A stretch of DNA of 64,000 bases, taken from positions 55,199,853 through 55,263,852 of the forward strand of contig CM055899.1 of the NCBI GenBank assembly GCA_029582155.1, given 5' to 3'. The position numbers and the translations under genes were made by a program. Position 1 is the stretch's first letter. Every line of letters starts with the position of its first letter. Positions 24,360 through 38,828 of the stretch are shown piece after piece. The notes beneath the pieces were generated by a model that saw nothing but the letters and a program-made list of their open reading frames with translations, had not been told where the DNA came from and searched no databases. The DNA is from Panopea generosa (lineage: Eukaryota > Mollusca > Bivalvia > Adapedonta > Hiatellidae).

Positions 24360-25824
24360 TTTATGTTCTACGAATAATTGTTCGCTTTTAATATTGTGGT
24401 TAGAAGCATTGTCATAAATAAGCTGTTTGTCTTATAAACCCTAACTTGGTCGTTTGTTTTGATAAAACTGTTTGACAGATTGAAATACTTTATCTTTTTT
24501 AAACTTGTCATTAGTTGTTTAACCCTATTCGTAAAGAATATGTATAACATGTTCACTAGAATGGAAGAAAATGAAATATAAATCCTTTTTAGCGGTTCTT
24601 GTCATCTTTGTTTTGACCGGCCTAGCCTTAAATTACCAACCCATTGTTTGTTATCAATGCGCCTTGGTTCATACCCATACCTTGCTGACCCCTTCAGTTT
24701 CTTAATTCAACGAAAAACTATTCTTAATGTTACGATAAGACTATCGTGTATACGACACAATTCAGAATAAATCTCTTTTGACTATAATAGCAAAATAATG
24801 GAGCTTTAATTTCAGCATTTACTTATAATTTTTCTTCCGGTTTCATTATGGCATTTAAATATAGCAACTATAAATGAGTGTGTATAATTCAACAATAAAT
24901 ATCTTGATCAATTATAATCGGATGAAATTGAGAATCAACAGGTGTATTGATTAAAATATCCCCAAACGATTCCACGAGTTTGTCATGTTCTTGTACATCA
25001 TTGTTTCTACGGATGACCAGTAGTGACAGAATTTATTGAATTTCCCTCGTACATACCACTGATGGGAGTGCAGACATTGTTTTCCGTCAAGAAAATGTGG
25101 TTAATTGTAAATATTTCAAAAAATAAATGTTGATTACAATGTTTTTATTGTATTTCGCATAAATACTTTTGAATAGCGATACAATAATTTCAATATATTC
25201 GCTAGTATATTGTTAATGAGTCTGTATTCGAGGCAAAGCCCCACAGAAAAACATAATTCCACATGTGCAGTACTTATTTTTTGCAGTTAAAATGCGATTA
25301 TTTGAGTGGTTTATAATAGCGTTGTTATTACGTCTCTCTTAGATTAAAGAAATGTACAGATTTACACTTTTATAATACAATAGTAATTTTGATTATGTAA
25401 ATCACAGGCGAAAGTATTTAGCTGGTTTTTAATCGGCAAAATGATTTAGTTACGACAAAGTTAATTTGAAAACATTATTTTACAATTCTATTCACAGACT
25501 TAATTTTGTTTGTTTTAGTGCTAGAATGCACCACCAGTCTAAAATCGTATACATTACGGTCATACCAATTTATTTAAACTCGAATGCTACGAAAGCTCAA
25601 AATGTATATAAACCGCTCTATAGTTTGCTTCCTAGGTAGAACTAAATATTAAGTGTTGTTGATAGTGGCATCGAGTTTAGCTAAGACTAGAACTCGCAAC
25701 ATGTCGTATATATATTCATGAGAACTAAAATGCAGCACTTGTCTGAAATCACACTTTTCTTGTACATGGCACCAAGGCATGAAACGTAATTAATAACCGA
25801 AGGTGTATTTTCTGAAGGTGATTG

Positions 25825-26049
25825 CTATCTGTTTAATTTTTTTATTATATATTTATTGTTATTTTATTTAGAAAGTATTGTTTTACCTGGTGTTCATTTC
25901 TAACTGTTTAATTCTTCTATTATATATGTATTGTTATTTTATTTCGAAAGTATTGTTTCTTCCTGGTGTTCAATTCTATCTGTTTAATTATTCTATTATA
26001 TATTTATTGTTATTTTATCAAGAAAGTATTGTTTCTTCCTGGTGTTCAG
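25825..26049 (+). repeat. 75-bp tandem repeat, three copies
   Basis: Three head-to-tail units, each starting CTATCTGTTTAAT or CTAACTGTTTAAT and ending GAAAGTATTGTTTCTTCCTGGTGTTC, at 25825, 25900 and 25976. Confidence 0.93.
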
Positions 26050-29000
26050 GTAAAACGAACGCTTTTATACAGGTATTATAAAACGCAAAATTTAAATTTA
26101 TGTGATATACATTTTCTATTTTCGTAAAATGAAATGCGTTTCTTTTGCAGTTTCAATGTATATAATATGATATATATTCAGATATTTTCCGTAATGATAT
26201 ACTTGTTCGTGTGAAATTATTGAATAGTATAAAGTGGCTTTAAATATATAGAAAATATCGTTATTTTTTGTAGTACGATTATATTAAATTCTTTCTTCAA
26301 TTTTCAATATTTGCATGCAAAGAAAAATGCAAAATTCTAGCTGCCAATACTGTACATATTGAGCCGGTTAAAATTTCAAAGTGGGCTTACTGGCGGCATG
26401 TTTCAGTTAACCCTTTAAAGATAGAATCACTTGTAGTCATGCGATGTAAATATTTCAATAACAAGGAAAAATTAAAAACAAATTATACGGATCAAACGTT
26501 CATTGATTTACTGTCAGTAATATTTGTCACTGTTTTCAATACTATAGCGGTTATCCTAATGAGATATGAATTCCGGGATTTGGCAATTTAGGGGATGTAA
26601 ATCGTGTCAGGTTCGGATTACTGTTTTCGAGCATCTTTTCTCATTTCAAATCAGGATTTCAATCTATGAATATAATCTTTATTAATCATAGTTTGGTTTT
26701 TAATATTATTTTTATTTTGACAATCTGTCTTCGATTAAAAGAACTAAATAAATGTGATTACATTCAAATATCGGATCATGAGTACGTTAAACTTTCTCTA
26801 TGGGGAGGGCTGTTGGTAATGTTGTTTACATGTTTATCCTGACCAATGTTCACTATATATAAATATAATTGTATAGTTATTATTCACGTAATTGAATGAA
26901 TTATAATAGATACAATAAAATATTATTTTATTAGTTTCATGCAAATTAAACTTTAGTTATCACACACAAATGTATGAAAACAACACGTTAAAAATACAAG
27001 ACCACATACATCGTGATAATTAAACTGTATCGATTACATAAAAATAAACGTTTGGAAAATAATTCGCAACATGAATTAATTTATTATTATGAAATAAGAT
27101 ACATACAAGATTAGCTCCATAATGTGTCTTTTGAATTCATTTATGTGTCTATTATTTGACCACTGTTGAAATATGGAGCTCTTCTCGTTAATAACTGCAT
27201 TCAAAGTGAATAAAAATATTAACAATATAGATAAATAAAGACAAACTGCTAGGATTGTATGTATAATGGACAATTGAAAAACGATATAGTCAAACCAGTT
27301 GGGAAACACTTGGAGATCGGATACGTAAATGTACATTCCTTGTTCTTATAAAAAATATGTTGGTAATACTTCTTAAATTATATTTTAGAAATTCATATAA
27401 TATTCGAGTACGCAAACAGCTTATTACTACAATTCATTTCTCGTATAATTTAAACGGGAATGGAATGATCGTTTTGATGAAACAAACCAGTCGAAAATAA
27501 TTTAAAGTGCGGTCTTGATTATTGTATTGAAATGAGTATACAGATCTCGCATACGTTTATAAGTCTCAATCTTACTAAGAAAACCGTATCTTAAATAATG
27601 TTCTTTTTTTGAGAACATGATTTTGACGTTGACTCGAATGATCGAATTTTTGATGTAACAACATAGTTTTATAAAAGAACAGGAATCACATCAAATAGAT
27701 ATATCACATATTATTTATAGTATAGCACAATCGGTACATGGTATCCTCCAACGTTGTCTCAGTCTTGCATTTATTTCTATTGTTTCATCTGCAAATTCAC
27801 GGTTGATTTAAAGAAATAGTCAATAACACATATGCATCAAACAATTATGAAGACTACGGTAATTATATTATTTTTAATTCTCTATTATTGATGTATTTTG
27901 ATATACATATTGATCAATTAATTAACTATTTACTATTTACCATCAAAAGTGTTCTATATAAAACGATAAATTCTTAGAGATAAGCATTTATTTATGTTTT
28001 CGATTTTTATCCTTATTCTATGGTTGTATTAACCTGTTACCATATAGTATATATAAAGATAAATAAAACTATGATTAAACTATGTTCTAACTTCGGAGGA
28101 ATATTTCACATCACATTGGTCTATCGAATTGTAGTTGGAAAATCGCATTGCCATTTGTATGTTAATCCGCACTTTCCTAAAATCAACATGTAATCAATCC
28201 TTGGAATTGTTTAATAACTGTGTTTCATTGGACACGTTACCGTTTTAGCAAGTTCAGAATCAGTTTTTTATCTGGTGTTAGAATTTGCGTTGCTTGAATA
28301 TATGTGAACTTTAAGACACTGCCTTAAAATGTTTTTGATGTTGAGAAGTAGGTATCTATCAAATTGAATATTGAGATCATCGCAATACTTAACTTATGCA
28401 GTTAAAATGCGATAATCTGAGTGAATTATGATAGCGATGTTGTTTATTTAGTTTTATTTTCCAACTTCCTTTAACATTTATTCAAGTTGATATACGTTTA
28501 TCTTGGATTAAGGAAATGTACAGATTTACACTTTTAAAGTTGCCTCGAGAAATCGAATTTCCGATTTATCAACATACATGTAGTTTTATAAAAGAACAGG
28601 AAACACTTCAAATAGATATATCACATATTTTTGATAGTATAGCACAATCGGTACATGACCTTCCCCACCTTTGTCTCAGCCATGCATTTATTTCCATTGT
28701 TCCATCTGCAAATTCACGGTTGATTTAAAAAAAATTGTCAATAAAACATAAAGTTGTGCATCAAACAACTATTACGACTACGGTAATTACATTATTTTTA
28801 ATTCTTTATTATAAATGTATTTGATATACATATTGATCAATTAGTTAACTATTTACTATTTACCATAAAAGTGTTCTATAAAAAACGATAAAGTCTCTTT
28901 TATTCTTTTTCTATGATTTTATGTTAATCTGCGCTTTTATATGACCTTGTCCTGTCTTTAACAGCTATTTGCATGTTACAATTTCAATATAACCTTACAG

Positions 29001-29206
29001 TTTATTACCACAAAATAACAACATTTAATGCACATCAACATTGTCCGTAGCTTAATTTTCAAAGTCACACAACTTCCAAAAGAAATATATTGCATATGTA
29101 ATTAGTCAAAATCAACATATAATCAATCTTTGAAATTGTTTAATAACTGTGTTTTTTTGGACACGATACCTTTTTATGATTGAATTGAATTGTCTTTACT
29201 TTTCAG

Positions 29207-29227
29207 AAAAATTGGAAGCTCAGGAAG
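29207..29227 (+). CDS. Heptad microexon 1 (21 nt)
   Basis: Bordered by CTTTACTTTTCAG and GTAAGACTTG. In the phase-1 frame the codons read K L E A Q E, and the preceding exon's G would add E in front. Length is exactly seven codons with symmetric 1-1 phase. Expression is not shown. Confidence 0.55.
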
Positions 29228-30258
29228 GTAAGACTTGTTTTGTATAAATATGGGTATCACATATAATAAATGGTGCAGTAAACATGCTGTACATCTTTGA
29301 GTGCTTCCACCATGTGCTATTTTGAGCATTGGAATGTATAGACACCATGGTATGGCGGGTCAGGAATAATCGACAATACATTTAATTTTATGAATGTAAT
29401 AGCGACTGATCAGGTTAGTTTTGGGTTTTTAATAATGGAGCAAAGTTCAGAATCAGTTTTTTTCTGGTGTTAGAATTTGCGTTGCTTGAATATTTGTGAA
29501 CTTTTAGACACCGCCTAAAATGTTTTCGATGTTGAAAAGTAGGGATTTATTGATATTGAGATCATCGTAAAAAGATTTAGAACAATATTGCATAACCATA
29601 TTGATTGAACAAATAACAAGGTGGAGTGTTGCAGTTATAGCCACTTGATCAAGGGGGGATACCAATATTGCTATTGCTGTTATTGCTAATATGTACACTA
29701 CTGGTGGGCGTTCAAAAACGGAGATTTGTCAATAAAATGTTGTAAGTTGTAAACATTTAGAAAAGTAAATGTTTTAATAATTAATGCATTTCGCATAAAC
29801 AATTTTGAATAACGATGCAATAATTTCAATATATTCGTAAATATAGTTTTAATGAGACTGTATTCGGAGCAAAGTCCCGGCATCAAAACATGCATACACA
29901 AATGCAATACTTAATTGGAAGACTATTTCACATCACATTGGTCTATCAAATTGGAGATGGGAAATCGAATCGCCATTTGTATGTTAATCTGCGCTTTCAT
30001 ATGACCTTGTCCTGTCTTTAACAGCTATTTGCATGTTACAATTTCAATATAACCTTGCAGTTTATTACCACAAAATAACAACATTTAATGCACATCACCA
30101 TTGTCCGTAGCTTAAAAATCAAAGTCACAGAACTCCCAAAAGAAATATGTTGCATATTGAATTCGTCAAAATCAATATGTAATCAATCTTTGAAATTATT
30201 AAACTGTGTTTTATTCGACAGGATACCGTTTTACGATTGAATTGTGTTTACTTTGCAG

Positions 30259-30279
30259 AAATAATGAACGCTGCAGAAG
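30259..30279 (+). CDS. Heptad microexon 2 (21 nt)
   Basis: Bordered by GTTTACTTTGCAG and GTAAGACTTG. Phase-1 codons read I M N A A E. It lies 1,052 bases after microexon 1. Confidence 0.55.
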
Positions 30280-32557
30280 GTAAGACTTGTTTTGTATTAA
30301 CATTGGTTTCCCATATAATAATAAATGGTGTAGTTCACATGCCGTACGTCTTTGAGTGCTTCCATCATGTGCTATTATGAGTAATGAAATGTATAGACAC
30401 CATGGCATGGATGGTTAGGAATAATCGACATTACATTTAATTTAATGATAGCAACTGATCATGTAAATTTTTTTTTTTTTTCAATCAAGATCAGTTTTTT
30501 TCCGGTGTTAGAATTTGTGTTGTTTGAATATATGTGATCTTTTAGACACCGCCGTAAATGTTTTTGATGTTGAGAAGTAGGAATCTATCGATATTGAGAT
30601 CATCGCAATACTTAACTTATGCTGTTAAAATGCAATAATCTGAGTGAATATGACAGCGATGTTGTTTATTTAGTTTTATTTTCCAACTTCCTTTAACATT
30701 TTGTCAAGTTGATATACGTTTAGCTTGGATTAAAGAAATGTACAGATTTACACTTTTATAATGCAATAGCAATTTTGATTAAGTGAACCGTAGTCAAAAA
30801 TATTTCTATGGTTTCTAATCTACAATTAACTTAATTTTAATACTAATTCATGATATTGTTTTTTTCATTAGCATAGAAATAAAAAAAAACATTTAAAGTG
30901 CGGTATTGTTTATTTTATTGAAATCAGTATACAAATCTCGCTTACGAGTCACCGTGCCAACTGTATTTCGTTCAATCAGAATCATTTTAATATATATGTT
31001 GTTATGAGTTTCTCCTCTTTACCTGTTGGACTTAATGGATTTATTTTCTACTGTTACGCATATGTATATGTCACCACCTTCTCCCTTAGCCCTTAATGGG
31101 CTGGATCCGGTAGAACAATTTATAGGGTATTTAGATACATTGAACACATGTCGAATTTCCAATAGTTTTATATCTCTCCAATCATTCCATATATATATTC
31201 AGTGATCTATCATGCATTCTGAAACAAACATTAGAAACAATAAATACCATGATACATACAATAAAACAGTCAATATACAACATGTTCGGTGATGGTGGCT
31301 TACACAACGACAGTTCAATATAACATTTACAAATATCTGATTTACTTGTAATATTAAACAATTCGAATGATTCCAGTTATACAAAACAATATGTTGTTGT
31401 TTATTGGAAAATATAACATAATATAATTACCTGCAGTTATAATCAATATTTCTCACATTTATTGTTATCAACGCACAAAAAATGAATATGTCGTAGTTTA
31501 ACAATGTAAATGTCACAATAATGAGTATGAAATCCGTGCGCTGTTTTAGTTATATTTAAATCATATGCCTAAAGGGAAGTTATGAAAGTACCAAACTAAC
31601 TAAGATACTGTTTTTTACTTAAAGCTACCTACTCTGTATATAACACACTATGACATAGACGCAAAGCAAATGTTTTCGACTCTCAGTTTTACTAAGAAGA
31701 CAGTATCTTGAATTCCATTTTATTTTGAAAAAATGATTTTGACGTTGACTCGAATAATCGAATTTTCGATGTATCAACATAGTTTTATAAAAGAACACGA
31801 AACATTTCAAATAGATATATCACATATTTTTGATAGTATAGCACAATCGGTACATGGCCTCCTCCAACGTTGTCTCAACCATGCATTTATTCTAATTGTC
31901 CCATCTGCAAATTCAAGGTTGATTTAAAGAAATTGTCAATAACACATATGCGTCAGTCAGTTATAACGACTACGATAATTATATAGTTTTAAATTCTCTA
32001 TTATTAAAGTATTTTGATGTACATGTTGATCAATTAGTTAACTATTTACTGTTTACCATAAAAGTGTAAAATAATAAACGATAAAGTCTTAGAGATAAGC
32101 ATTATGTTCTCGCTTTTTTTACTTGTTATATGATTGTATATACCTGTTACCATATAGTATATATGAAGTGAAATAGAACTATGTTTAAACTTAGCTCTAA
32201 CTTCTGAAAAATATTTCACATCACATTGGTCTATCGAATTGTAGTTGAAAAATCGCATCGCCATTTGTATGTTAATCCGCACTTTACTAAGAAATTGTCC
32301 AGTCTTTAACAGCAATTTGCATATTGCAAATTTGATATAACCTTGCAGTTTATTACCACAAAATAACAACATTTTATGCACATCACCATTGTCCGTAGCT
32401 TAATGTTCAAATGTTCAAAGTCACACAACTTCCAAAAGACATAGATTGCATATGTAAATCGTCAAAATCAACATGTAATCAATCTTTGAAATTGTTTAAT
32501 AACTGTGTTTTATTGGACACGATACCTTTTTATGATTGAATTGTATTTACATTTCAG

Positions 32558-32578
32558 AAATGGGAAAAGCTCGGGAAG
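32558..32578 (+). CDS. Heptad microexon 3 (21 nt)
   Basis: Bordered by TATTTACATTTCAG and GTAAGACTTG. Phase-1 codons read M G K A R E. It lies 2,299 bases after microexon 2. Confidence 0.55.
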
Positions 32579-34036
32579 GTAAGACTTGTTTTGTATTAAC
32601 ATGGGTATCACATATACCAAAGGGTGTAGTAAACATGCCGTACATCATTGTGTGCTTCCACCATGTGTTATTATAAGCATTGAAATGTATAGGCACCATG
32701 GCATGGCAGGTCAGGAATAATCGACACTACATTTATGTTAAAACATGTAATAACAACTGATCAGGTTAGTTTTGAGTTTTTAATGATGGAGCAAAGTTCA
32801 GTATCAGTTTTTTCCCGGTGTTAGAATTTGAGTTGCTTGAATATTTGTGAACTTTTAGACACCGCTTATTTAAACTCGAATGCGAAGAAAGCCCAGAAGT
32901 GGGAAATCGAATCCGCAACATGTCGTTGTGTATTTATTCCTAAGTACTAGAATGTAGCGCAGGTTGAAATCATACTTTACTTGTACATGGTAACAAGGCA
33001 TGGAACGGAATTAACAACGGAATGTGCATATTTGAACACACATGTCATTCAGACTATTAATACTATTTTCTTGTCATTTACAAAGAACCTATTGGCACTG
33101 TAAATCAATATAATTGCATTGTTATTATTTATTTAATATCAAATAATATATACAATAAAATATTATTAAATTAGTTTCTTTGATACTGGCATGTGGTATC
33201 TTTTTGGTGAAATAAAACAGACGGAAACAATTTTAAGGGCGGTATTGGAGTTCTATTGAACTGACCATGCATATCCTTCATACGAGACTCCGTCCCAGTT
33301 GTAGCTCGCTCAAAAAACTCATCTTTTAACAAATATTCGAGTTTACTCTCGACTGCTGTGGGCGTTTGGAAATGTAACGATCACATTTACCGCTGTAACA
33401 AATAAAGAGACGCAAGGTAAATGTTTTCAACTTTTCCTTTGACTAAAAAGACAGTATCTTATAATATAATCGCTATATGTTTTCATCGAAAAATTTTCTC
33501 AATCATGCAATTATTTCTAATGTTCCATCCGCAAATTCAATGTTAATTTAAAGAAATGGTCAATATCACATATCCATCTAACAACTACAAACATGCCATA
33601 CATCTTTGTGTGCTTCCAGCATGTGTTATCATTTTAGGTACAACGAAAGGCACGTTTTATTTCGAAAACATTATTTCCATTCGTTTAATTCAGTGCTTTA
33701 CGTTGATATTAATTCGTTTTTACTTGAATGCAAATAAATCTCAGAACATATTGGTCTATCAAATCGGAGTTCGGAAATTGAATAGCAATTTGTAAATTAA
33801 TCTGCATTTTCATATGACCTTGTCCTGTCTTTAACAGCAATTTGCATGTTACAATTTCAATATAACATTGCAGTTTATTACCACAAAATAACAACACTTT
33901 ATGCACATCACCATTGTCCGTAGCTTAAAAATCACATTCGTCAAAATCAACATGCAATCAATCTTTGAAATTGTTTAATAACTGTGTTTTATTGAACACG
34001 ATACCGTTTCACGATTGAATTGGTTTTACTTTGCAG

Positions 34037-34057
34037 AAAAAATGAAAGCTGCAGAAG
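34037..34057 (+). CDS. Heptad microexon 4 (21 nt)
   Basis: Bordered by TTTTACTTTGCAG and GTAAGACTTG. Phase-1 codons read K M K A A E. The sequence is identical to microexon 5. The phase-0 frame meets TGA. Confidence 0.58.
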
Positions 34058-35751
34058 GTAAGACTTGTTTTATATTATCATGAGTTTCCCATATAATAAA
34101 TGGTGTAGTAAACATGCCGTGCGTCTTTGACTGCTTCCACCATGTGCTATTATTAACAATGAAATGTATAGACACCATGTCATGGCGGTTAAAGAATAAT
34201 CGACATTACATTTAATTTAATGATAGCAACTGATCATGTATTTTTTTTTTCAATCAAGATCAGTTTTTATTTCCGGTGTTATAATTTGTGTTGTTTGAAT
34301 ATATGTGAACTTTTAAACACCGCCGTAAATGTTTTTGATGTTGAGAAGTAGGAATCTATCGATATTGAGATCATCGTAATACTTAACTTATACAGATAAA
34401 ATGCGATAATCTGAGTGAATTATGATAGCGATGTTGTTTATTTAGTTTTATTTTCGAACGTCCTTTAACATTTATTCAAGTTGATATACGTTTATCGTGG
34501 ATTAAAGAAATGTACAGATTTACACCTTTATAACGCAATAGCAATTTTGATTAAGAAAACCGTAGTCGAACATATTTCTCTGGTTTCTAATCTACAAAAT
34601 AAATTAGTTGTAATACAAATTGATGATATCTTTTTTATTCATTTGTCTAGAAATAAAACAGTCGAAAACCATATAAAGTGCGGTGTTGTATATTTTATTG
34701 AAATCAGTATACAAATCTCGCTTATGAGTCACCGTGCCAACTGTATTTCGTTCATTAAAAATCATTTTAATATATATGCTATTATGTGTTTCTACTCTTT
34801 ACCTGTTGGACTTCAACGTAATGGATATATTTTCTACTGTAACACTTTCGTAGACGCAAAGCAAGTGTTTTCGACTCTCAGTCTTACTAATAAGACAGTA
34901 TCTAAAATTACATTATTTTTTTTTTTTGAGAACATGATTATGACTTTGACTCGAATAATCTATTTTTCGATGTATCAACATAGATTTATAAAAGAACAGG
35001 AAACACTTAAAATAGATATATAACATATTTTAGAAAGTATAGCACAATCTGTACATGGCCTCCTCCACCGTTGTCTCAGCCATGCATTTATTTCCACTGT
35101 TCCATCTGCAAATTCACGATTGATTTAAAGAAATTGTCAATAGCACATCTGCATCAAACAATTATAAAGATTACGGTTATTATAAAGTTTTTAATTCTCT
35201 ATTATTAATGTTTTTTGATATACATATTGATCAATTTGTTAACTATTTACTGTTTACCATAGAAGTGTTTATATAAAACGATAAAGTCTTAGAGTTCAGC
35301 GTTATTGTTTTTGCTCTTATTCTTTTTCTATGATTTTATATACCTGTTACCATATAGTATATATAAAGACAAATAAAACTATGTTGAAACATTGTTCTAA
35401 CTTTGGAGGAATATTTCACATCACATTGGTTTATCGAATTGTAGTTGGGAAATCGCATCGCCATTTGTATGTTAATCTGCGCTTTCATATGACCTTGTCT
35501 TGTCTTTAACAGCTATTTGCATGTTACAATTTCAATATAACTTTGCAGTTTTTTACAACAAAATAACAACATTTTATGCACATCACTATTGTCCGTAGCT
35601 TAAAATTCAAAGTCACACAACTACCAAAAAAAAAAATATGTTGCATATTTAATTTATCAAAATCAACAAGTAATCAATCTTTGAAATTGTTTAATAACTG
35701 TGATTAATTGGACACGATACCGTTTACGATTGAATTGTGTTTACTTTGCAG

Positions 35752-35772
35752 AAAAAATGAAAGCTGCAGAAG
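35752..35772 (+). CDS. Heptad microexon 5 (21 nt)
   Basis: Bordered by GTTTACTTTGCAG and GTAAGACTTG. Phase-1 codons read K M K A A E, as in microexon 4, which lies 1,715 bases upstream. Confidence 0.58.
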
Positions 35773-37450
35773 GTAAGACTTGTTTTGTATTAACATGGGT
35801 TTCCCATATAATAAATGGTGTAGTTAACATGCCGTGCATCTTTGAGTGCTTCCATCATGTGCTATTATGAGCATTGAAATGTATAGACACCATGTCATGG
35901 CGGTTAAAGAATAATCGACATTATATTTAATTTAATGATAGCAACTGATCATGGAAAAAAAATTTTCCAATGAAGATCAGTTTGTTTCCGGTGTTAGAAT
36001 TTGTGTTGTTTAAATATATGTGAACTATTAGACACCGCCGTAAATGTTTTTGATGTTGAGAAGTAGGAATCTATCGATATTGAGATCATCGTAATACTTA
36101 ACTTATGCTGTTAAAATGCGATAATCTGAGTGAATTATGATAGCGATGTTATTTATTTAGTTTTATTTTCCAACGACCTTAGACAATTATTCAAGTTGAT
36201 ATACGTTTATCTTGGATTAAGGAAATGTACAGATTTACACTTTTATAATGCAATAGCAATTTTGATTAAGTAAACCGTAGTCGAACATATTTCGCTGGTT
36301 TCTAATCTACAAAATAAATTAGTTGTAATATTAATTCATGATTTTTTTTATTTTCCTAGAAATAAAACAGTCGAAAACCATTTAAAGTGCGGTATTGTAT
36401 ATTTTATTGAAATCAGTATACAATTCTCGCTTACGAGTCACCGTGCCATCTGTATTTTGTTCAATCAAAATCATTTTAATATAAAAGTTATTATGGGTTT
36501 CTCCTCTTTACCTGTTGGACTTCAACTTAATAGATATATTTTCTACTGTAACACTTTTGTAGACGCAAAGCAAGTGTTTTCGACTCTCAGTCTTACTAAT
36601 AAGACAGTATCTGAAATTACATTATATTTTTGAGAACATGATTTTGACGTTGACTCGAGTAATCTAATGTTCGATATATAAACATCTACTTATAAAAGAA
36701 CAGGAAACACTTCAAATAGATATATCATATATTTTTTTTAGTATAGCACAATCTGTACATGGCCTCCTCGACCGTTGACTCAGCATGCATTTATTTCCAT
36801 TGTTCCATCTGCAAATTCACGTTTGATTTAAAGAAATTATCAGTAGCACATCTGCATCAAACAATTATAACGACACCGGTAATTATATAGTTTTTAATTC
36901 TCTATTATTAATGTATTTTGATATACATATTGATCAATTCGTTAACTATTTACTGTTTACCATTAAAGTTTTATATAAAACGATAAAATCTTAGAGATAA
37001 GTGTCATTGTTTTCGCTTTTATTCTTTTTCTATGATTTTATATACCTGTTACCATAAAGTATATATAAAGAGAAATAAAACTATGTTTAAACTTAGTTCT
37101 AACTTCGAAGGAATATTTCACATCACATTGGTCTATCAAATTGGAGTTGGCAAATCGAATCGCCATTTGTATGCTATCTGCGCTTTCATATGACCTTGTC
37201 TTGTCTTTAAAAGCTATTTGCATGTTACAATTTCAATATAACCTTGCAGTTTATTACCACAAAATAACAACATTTAATGCACATCACCATTGTCCGTAGC
37301 TTAAAAATCAAAGTCACACAACTACCAAAAGAAATATGTTGCATATTTAATTCGTCAAAATCAACAAGTAATCAATCTTTGAAATTGTTTAATAACTGTG
37401 TTTTATTGGACACGATACCGTTTTACGATTGAATTGCGTTTACTTCGCAG

Positions 37451-37471
37451 AAAAATTGAAAGCTACGCAAG
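37451..37471 (+). CDS. Heptad microexon 6 (21 nt)
   Basis: Bordered by GTTTACTTCGCAG and GTAAGACTTG. Phase-1 codons read K L K A T Q. Confidence 0.55.
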
Positions 37472-38807
37472 GTAAGACTTGTGTATTACTATGGGTTTCC
37501 CATATAATAAATGAGGTAGTTAACATGCCGTACGTCTTTGAGTGCTTCTACCATGTGCTATTATGAGCATTGAAATGTATAGACACCATGTCATGGCGGC
37601 TAAAGAATAATCGACATTACATTTAATTAAATGATAGCAACTGAACATGTAAATTTTGTTTGTGCAATAATGATCAGTTTTTTTCCGGTGTCAGAATTTG
37701 TGTTGCTTGAATATATATGAACGTTAAGACACTTCCTCAAAATGTTTTTGATGTTGAGAAGTAGAAATCTATCGATATTGAGAACATCGTAATACTTAAC
37801 TTATGAAGTTAGAATGCGATAATCTGAGTGAATTATGATAGCGATGTTGTTTATGTAGTTTTATTTTCCAACGCCCTTTGACATTTATTCAAGTTGATAT
37901 ACGTTTATCTTGGGTTAAAGAAATGTACTTATTTACACTTTTATAAAATTAAATGCAATAGCAATTTTGATTACCATAATTTTTTGAGAAAATGATTTTG
38001 ACGTTGACTCGAATAATCGAATTTTCGATGTAACAACATAGATTTATAAAGGAACAGGAAACACTTCAAATAGATATATCACATATTTTTGATAGCATAG
38101 TAAAATCGGTACATGGCCTCCTCCACCAATGTCTCAGCCATGCATTTATTTCCATTGTTCCATCTGTAATTTCACGGTTGGTTTAAAGAAATTGTCAAAA
38201 GCACATCTGCGTCAAACAATTATAACGACTACGGTAATTATATAGGTTTTAATTATCTATTATTAATGTATTTTGATATACATATTGATCAATTTGTTAA
38301 TTATTTACTATTTACCATCAATGTGTTCTATATAAAACGATAAAGTCTTAGAGATAAGCATTATGTTTTCGCTTTTATCTTTATTCTATGATTGTATATA
38401 CCTGTTACCATATAGTATATATAAAGACAAATAAAACTATGTTTAATCTTAATTCTAACTTCGGAGGAATATTTCACATCACATTGGTCTATCAAATTGT
38501 AGTTGGGAAATCGCTTCGCCATTTGTATGTTAATCTGCGTTTTCCAATGACCTTGTCCTGTCTTTAACAGCTTTAAGTATGTTAAAATTTCAATTGAACT
38601 TTGCAGTTTATGACCACAAAATAACATCATTTTATGCACATTACCATTGTCCGTAGCTTAAAAATCAAAGTCACACAATTACCAAAAGAAATATGTTGTA
38701 TATGTAATTCGTCAAAATCAACAAGTCATCAATCTTTGAAATTTTTTAATAACTGTGTTTTATTGGACACGATACCGTTTTACGATTGAATTGTATTTAC
38801 TTTGCAG

Positions 38808-38828
38808 AAAAAAATAAAGCTGCGATAG
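38808..38828 (+). CDS. Heptad microexon 7 (21 nt)
   Basis: Bordered by ATTTACTTTGCAG and GTAAGACTTG. Phase-1 codons read K N K A A I; the other two frames contain stops (TAA, TAG). It is the last microexon before the ROCO exon at 41184. Its final G plus the GC opening that exon would make a glycine codon. Confidence 0.55.
   Translation, partial: KKIKLR

Larger units (their letters stand above)
20245..28080 (+). repeat. Older, diverged part of the microexon-unit array
   Basis: Blocks of the unit recur here in order but diverged: 20245-20730, 20860-21060, 21090-21990, 22100-22530, 23340-24020, 25130-25800 and 27420-27900. For instance, TTTCGCATAAACACTTTTT..AATAGCGATGCAAT at 21100 recurs at 25150 and 29790. 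Only the first has a microexon-like segment. A conserved block at 27617-27811 also occurs in the younger units. No independent gene is recognised apart from the mariner remnant. Confidence 0.7.

Noticed and set aside
32046..32381. Minus-strand frames of 65-111 codons (also 33709, 37038, 38361) sharing MHKMLLFCGNKLQ
   Set aside because: Shared because the units are duplicates; frames break in several copies and no domain is recognised.
34481..35023. A 180-codon open frame within the array
   Set aside because: It spans non-coding blocks of the unit, and the equivalent region in other units is full of stops.
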